46,974 bases of DNA, taken from the NCBI GenBank assembly GCA_019694215.1, contig JAIBCK010000015.1, forward strand, positions 1 to 46,974, written 5' to 3'. Numbering within the stretch: position 1 is the first letter of the stretch; every line of letters starts with the position of its first letter. Source of the DNA: Thermoflexales bacterium. Lineage in GTDB: Bacteria > Chloroflexota > Anaerolineae > J036 > Brachytrichaceae. The notes beneath the pieces were generated by a model, which was not told the DNA's origin, searched no databases, and saw nothing but the letters and a program-made list of their open reading frames with translations. The translations under genes and the position numbers were made by a program. Shown one piece after another: positions 44,301 through 46,974 of the stretch.

Positions 44301-46974
44301 GCCACCCTGAATGCGGCCGGCCAGATCGAGCTGTATGGCGAGAAGGCGCCACCCGATCGCACCAACCGCACCCCGGCGAACTCCGTCGAAGCAATTGGTC
44401 AGCCGGCCAACAACAGCGGCGTGGACAACGTGCGCATGACGGCGTATATGGATGCCATCGGCACGTTCCGCGCGCGCCCGCAGAACGGCTCGAGCGCGTC
44501 CTCGATCGGCGCCAATGGCGGCGGGGCCGGGCTCCCCGCGCGCCCCATGCTCGGGCCGGAGCAGGCCACCTCGCTGCTCGACGACCTGGCCGGCGTCGCG
44601 GCCGGCGGGCCGATCAAACTGCGGGTGTCCACCTGCACGAAGCAGGGCGTGGTGCCCTGCGTGGGGGCCAGCGCGGGCAGCACCACCCTTGGCGACTACC
44701 TGACGGCCCAACGTATCTCGGTCTTTGACACCGGCTGGCTGCCGTTGTATCGCAACAGCTGGGGGATCTGGCCGATTGCCAATGCGCAGGTCGGTGTGGA
44801 CTACCGCGTGCAGGCCAACCTCACCGCGCAGGCCGATCTGTGGATCAGCACGCACGGCCTGGACTACAGCAACATCTACCTTGAGCCCGATGCGAGCGCG
44901 GGCATCGATGTGTGGCTCAACCTGAGCGTGCTGGCCGGGGCCGTCGAGGCTGAGCTGCACGCCGTCCCGCAGATCGGCGTGGACATGGCGCTGACCGTGA
45001 CGAACATCCACAACAGCAGCCGCAGCATGAGCATCGCCGCAGGTTTCTGGTATCAGTTGGACGCGAAGTATCACGCCTGTCTGGCCTGGTGTCTCAAGGA
45101 GAAAAACGGGGTGCAGAACATCATCCCGTATGGCTGCATCACCAAGGACGACGGCCTGGGTGGATCGGTGATCTACCCCTGCCGGCCGGCGCTGCCGGTC
45201 AATAAGCCGCAGACTGAGGCGCCCGGCGTGGCAACCAGCGTGCCCAAGGTCGCGCCCTTCCTCACCGCGGACCCGAGCGGGAGGATGCTGCAGGTCTGGC
45301 AGCGTGAATCGGATGGATATCTGGTTTCTGCGTTGGATACGGGCAAGGGCTTCGGCAGCCCGCAGGTGATCCTGTCCAGCACCGTCGGGGCGCGCCCGCA
45401 GGCCGCCTTCATCGGGCCGTCGCAGGCCATCGCGGTGTGGCGCCACGCCACCGACGTCAGCGCCGGGGCGACGCTAACCCAGGCCATGGCCGCGCAGACC
45501 CTCCGTTATGCCGTGCTTTCCAACCGGGGGTGGAGCAGCGACAAACTGCTGACGGCCCCGGCCAACGGGGCCGGCGCGCCCGTCATCGCGGGGTTCTACG
45601 ACTCCGTCACCGGGCGCAGCGAGGCCGTGGCCGCCTGGACGATCGACACCGTCGCGGGGAGTGACCTGGCGGCGCGGCAAACGCGCGTGTATTGGAGCCG
45701 CTACAAGAACGGCACCTGGTCGCCGTCCGCGCCGGCCGATCCGGCCGGGAGCGCGGGGGAGAGCCAACCGTTTGTCGTCTATGGCGCGGATGGCGTGGCC
45801 ACCCTGGCCTGGCTGCGCGGGACCAGTGACCTGGCGACGCCGGCCAACCGGCGGATCAGCTTCCGCCGCCTCGACGGTGTTTCGGCCGCACAGTCCCCGG
45901 CCGCGCTGCCGGGCGGCGTGTATGAATTCAGCATGACCGCGCAGGGCAGCGCGTTGAACTTCGCGTTCACGCGGATCGAGGCCAGCGACGCGCAGACCCA
46001 GACCTCGTACACCCCGGCGGGGGTGCTCGGGGATCGCAAATATCTGTATGCCGGGACGTGGAACGGCAGCGCGTGGAGCCAGCGCAAGCTGCGCGACAAC
46101 CTCGGTCGCAGCATCAAGGCCGAGAGCCCGGTCCTGACCGGTGCCGCGTCGGGCGGCGGCACCATCAGCTTCCGCCAGCTGGGTGCGGGCGCGTCGGCGA
46201 GCGGGGCCTTTGTGCCCGGCAAGAACGATCCCATCGGCGTGGCGTACGGGAGCGGTGAACTCGCCCAGCTCAACTTCGGCTTCACCGCCGCGAGCTTTGA
46301 TCCGGCCAACGCACTCGACCTGTCACTCAACTACCTGACCCTGGATGGCGCGGTGAACTGGAAGACGACCGCGGCGTTCAACCCGGTGCTGGGCAAGACC
46401 GTGGTCTCGGCCGTCGCCGGGCCGCTGCCCGCCGCGGGCGCGCTGAAGGCGCAGGCGCTGGCTGCACGCAGCGACCAGCGGGCCGAGCGCATGACCGTCG
46501 ACGAGCCCATCGTCACGGCGGAGGTCGAGGCGCTGCCCGATCTCGAGGTGGTGTCGGCGGCGCTGAGCGACAGCTTCCCGAGACCGGGCCTGCCGCTCAC
46601 CCTGACGACCGTTGTGCGAAACAATGGCGCGCCGACCGGTCAGGCCGCGCTGTTTGGCGCGGGTTGGGACCTTCCGGTGGGCGGTGGCGAGCTGGCGGCC
46701 GCGCTGATGGTGCCGCCGCTTGGCACCGGCGAGCGCATCACGCTCACGACGATGCTGACCCTGCCGGTCAACCTGGCCATCAGCCGCACGCTGTTCGTCG
46801 AGGTCAACCCCGGCGGCGCGCTGATCGAGGCGATTGCGTCGAACAATGTCCTGACCCTGCAGACCGGCGGGCTGCCGCCACCGGAGGCGCTCAAGATCAC
46901 CGCGCAGGACAACAACCCGATGATCTATCTGAACTGGACGCAGGGGCGCAGCGATCCGCGCATCATCGGATGGC
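41352..46974 (+). CDS. Giant secreted multidomain protein, 3' end outside window (>=1874 codons)
   Basis: The frame stays open from the ATG at 41352 to the window edge. A signal peptide (RLIAALFVLIAAQG) is followed by a LamG/concanavalin-type domain (about residues 45-245, with YSLALYFRFDD and FIARVRLWNGALSPSEVAAL), then Ig/IPT-like segments to about 460. A long beta-rich region follows, including an Asp-rich DSNNDGIFEPM loop near residue 800. Residues about 1290-1590 hold repeated strands such as AVWRHATD, AAWTID and LAWLRGTSD that resemble a beta propeller. A CARDB-like domain is at about 1725-1840 (LPDLEVVSAALS, VVRNNG, LFVEVNPGGALIEAIASNN), and an Fn3-like module begins at the edge. It is a likely surface or extracellular matrix protein; no catalytic site seen. 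Confidence 0.85.
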   Translation, partial: MFIPPRRIAGSARLIAALFVLIAAQGPVSPVASISTVPVSAPVGVLAPQATWEADFRFAQTLASEFGALAFAPLGTTSFVTETIAGRECQALRFEKGGGLQMTGLTSTVAANDYSLALYFRFDDTAGWRRVVDLRANTTDNGLYSHNGILKFFPDAVAGITATIPVSDYVNLVLTRNGADGVTRGYVGGAQQFVFTDTLSRATVLSGTLRLFKDADAPLANEDSGGFIARVRLWNGALSPSEVAALDGLDPTQCGVEAYATPDNAAQGGTTHVRAYGFAPATNGYYITLADSSGSYERTLANPVMPNAGGALSATVSVPADAPAGAQWLGIGQVNALAMRPAAVQAGVGCPPAIDYHLICIPYTVNPSTVLSVSPASARVGASVAFTATNLVAGQVRLLLGGVSVFSAGRVPAGTLSGSFIVPAATSLTPGQPATLTLQNLRAGVIAGVAQTVFTPLAASPRQTYTVQGFNADLRPNGLGVLTLTGVLSPAVPTDQLDRVRFSPMFRGGDRAPFPLMLVSKTLNPDGSFQLLAQAPSLFNGDAGMMMDNPGIGVNVVVDTPGKQTGAISTTVPLTANFKLTVQTYSGTLSAPIKAYVSLEGLGEIKVNAVGCTENPVASVVGANEFAANAANPGVYEPANQLDVYGQASLFGGNPADMVGSGASAKGLTNDGGSFNFDAPMQQLFMDANPGSIGMDAGLIGGSIGFRPSLAPGKADWAGESCIGGTYGTGAYDFRLEVSKPYTGVQPADDMTPAPGGQPGFVHHQWYWSGLSAKLRYATAANPATALSIDSNNDGIFEPMTSPLKVLLYLNEYYAIDNPHDALWGSLKIYDPQASPAVESVTLSSSPSSKKLLAKLGPELQEVTALGLGGGIPASPLQLYFDVPGGAQGAAMIQSASVRVLHPVTKVPLWTSAATISTSGSGKRISATMPDWRRTLISGTMPVEFVLYHPNYPTTIPHTVTNLSLRAEAVPAWFLTEYTLNRSATLNAAGQIELYGEKAPPDRTNRTPANSVEAIGQPANNSGVDNVRMTAYMDAIGTFRARPQNGSSASSIGANGGGAGLPARPMLGPEQATSLLDDLAGVAAGGPIKLRVSTCTKQGVVPCVGASAGSTTLGDYLTAQRISVFDTGWLPLYRNSWGIWPIANAQVGVDYRVQANLTAQADLWISTHGLDYSNIYLEPDASAGIDVWLNLSVLAGAVEAELHAVPQIGVDMALTVTNIHNSSRSMSIAAGFWYQLDAKYHACLAWCLKEKNGVQNIIPYGCITKDDGLGGSVIYPCRPALPVNKPQTEAPGVATSVPKVAPFLTADPSGRMLQVWQRESDGYLVSALDTGKGFGSPQVILSSTVGARPQAAFIGPSQAIAVWRHATDVSAGATLTQAMAAQTLRYAVLSNRGWSSDKLLTAPANGAGAPVIAGFYDSVTGRSEAVAAWTIDTVAGSDLAARQTRVYWSRYKNGTWSPSAPADPAGSAGESQPFVVYGADGVATLAWLRGTSDLATPANRRISFRRLDGVSAAQSPAALPGGVYEFSMTAQGSALNFAFTRIEASDAQTQTSYTPAGVLGDRKYLYAGTWNGSAWSQRKLRDNLGRSIKAESPVLTGAASGGGTISFRQLGAGASASGAFVPGKNDPIGVAYGSGELAQLNFGFTAASFDPANALDLSLNYLTLDGAVNWKTTAAFNPVLGKTVVSAVAGPLPAAGALKAQALAARSDQRAERMTVDEPIVTAEVEALPDLEVVSAALSDSFPRPGLPLTLTTVVRNNGAPTGQAALFGAGWDLPVGGGELAAALMVPPLGTGERITLTTMLTLPVNLAISRTLFVEVNPGGALIEAIASNNVLTLQTGGLPPPEALKITAQDNNPMIYLNWTQGRSDPRIIGW

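Noticed and set aside
43371-45446. A 691-codon minus-strand frame inside the giant secreted protein gene
   Set aside because: The plus-strand frame is continuous from a signal peptide to the window edge with recognisable domains; the minus-strand frame has none.

Overview
The window looks like chromosomal DNA from a high-GC member of the Chloroflexota, probably an Anaerolineae- or Ardenticatenia-like lineage. This is an inference from gene style: very GC-rich codons, a secreted enzyme with a long Thr-Pro repeat tail ending in a YLPIFWRN-type motif, DnaG and ychF side by side, many paired transporters, and -10 boxes placed almost directly against start codons. I see no insertion sequence, phage gene, CRISPR array or rRNA. 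There is one tRNA gene and one T-box leader.

Layout. 1-9.3 kb: a tandem DUF402 protein and a saccharopine-dehydrogenase-like oxidoreductase face a PLP threonine dehydratase. A Rieske oxygenase then converges on a six-gene minus-strand cluster (EthD-like protein, two SDRs, an aldo/keto reductase, a DapA/NanA-fold lyase and a D-threonine-aldolase-like PLP enzyme) that looks catabolic. 9.37-15.4 kb: tRNA-Pro(CGG), a FemAB-like transferase, a GH1 glycosidase and a secreted rhamnogalacturonan-lyase-like protein. 15.4-21.6 kb: a K+ channel, nitroreductase, formate/nitrite-type channel, a PfkB-fold protein without its catalytic Asp, dnaG without zinc ligands, and ychF. 21.7-26.9 kb: an operon of a small membrane protein, a lipoprotein and two ABC half-exporters whose ATP sites are complementary and asymmetric, with a small gene nested in the end of the second. 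27-33.4 kb: an SH3-type lipoprotein, agmatine deiminase, a DUF2177 membrane protein, and a T-box-controlled unit of EamA-type transporter, thrS (no TGS domain), azlC and azlD. 33.6-39.2 kb: a tight five-gene minus-strand unit (two-TM protein, clostripain-type protease, SIS sugar-phosphate protein, 2H phosphoesterase, Clp-like unfoldase with a dead first ATPase). 39.3-47 kb: two YcxB-like membrane proteins, a bitopic membrane protein, and the first 1874 codons of a giant secreted multidomain protein that runs off the window.

Two regulatory themes stand out. First, at least ten genes that start transcription units have a TANNNT-like hexamer ending 6-8 bases before the start codon and no Shine-Dalgarno sequence, which points to widespread leaderless mRNAs. 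Genes inside operons instead use overlapping ATGA/GTGA junctions or real SD sequences. Second, the T-box with its intrinsic terminator sits in front of a transporter rather than directly in front of the synthetase, coupling tRNA charging to predicted amino-acid transport. Most candidate novelty lies in the T-box unit, the protease/unfoldase unit at 33.6-39.2 kb, and several enzymes that have lost textbook catalytic or metal-binding residues.
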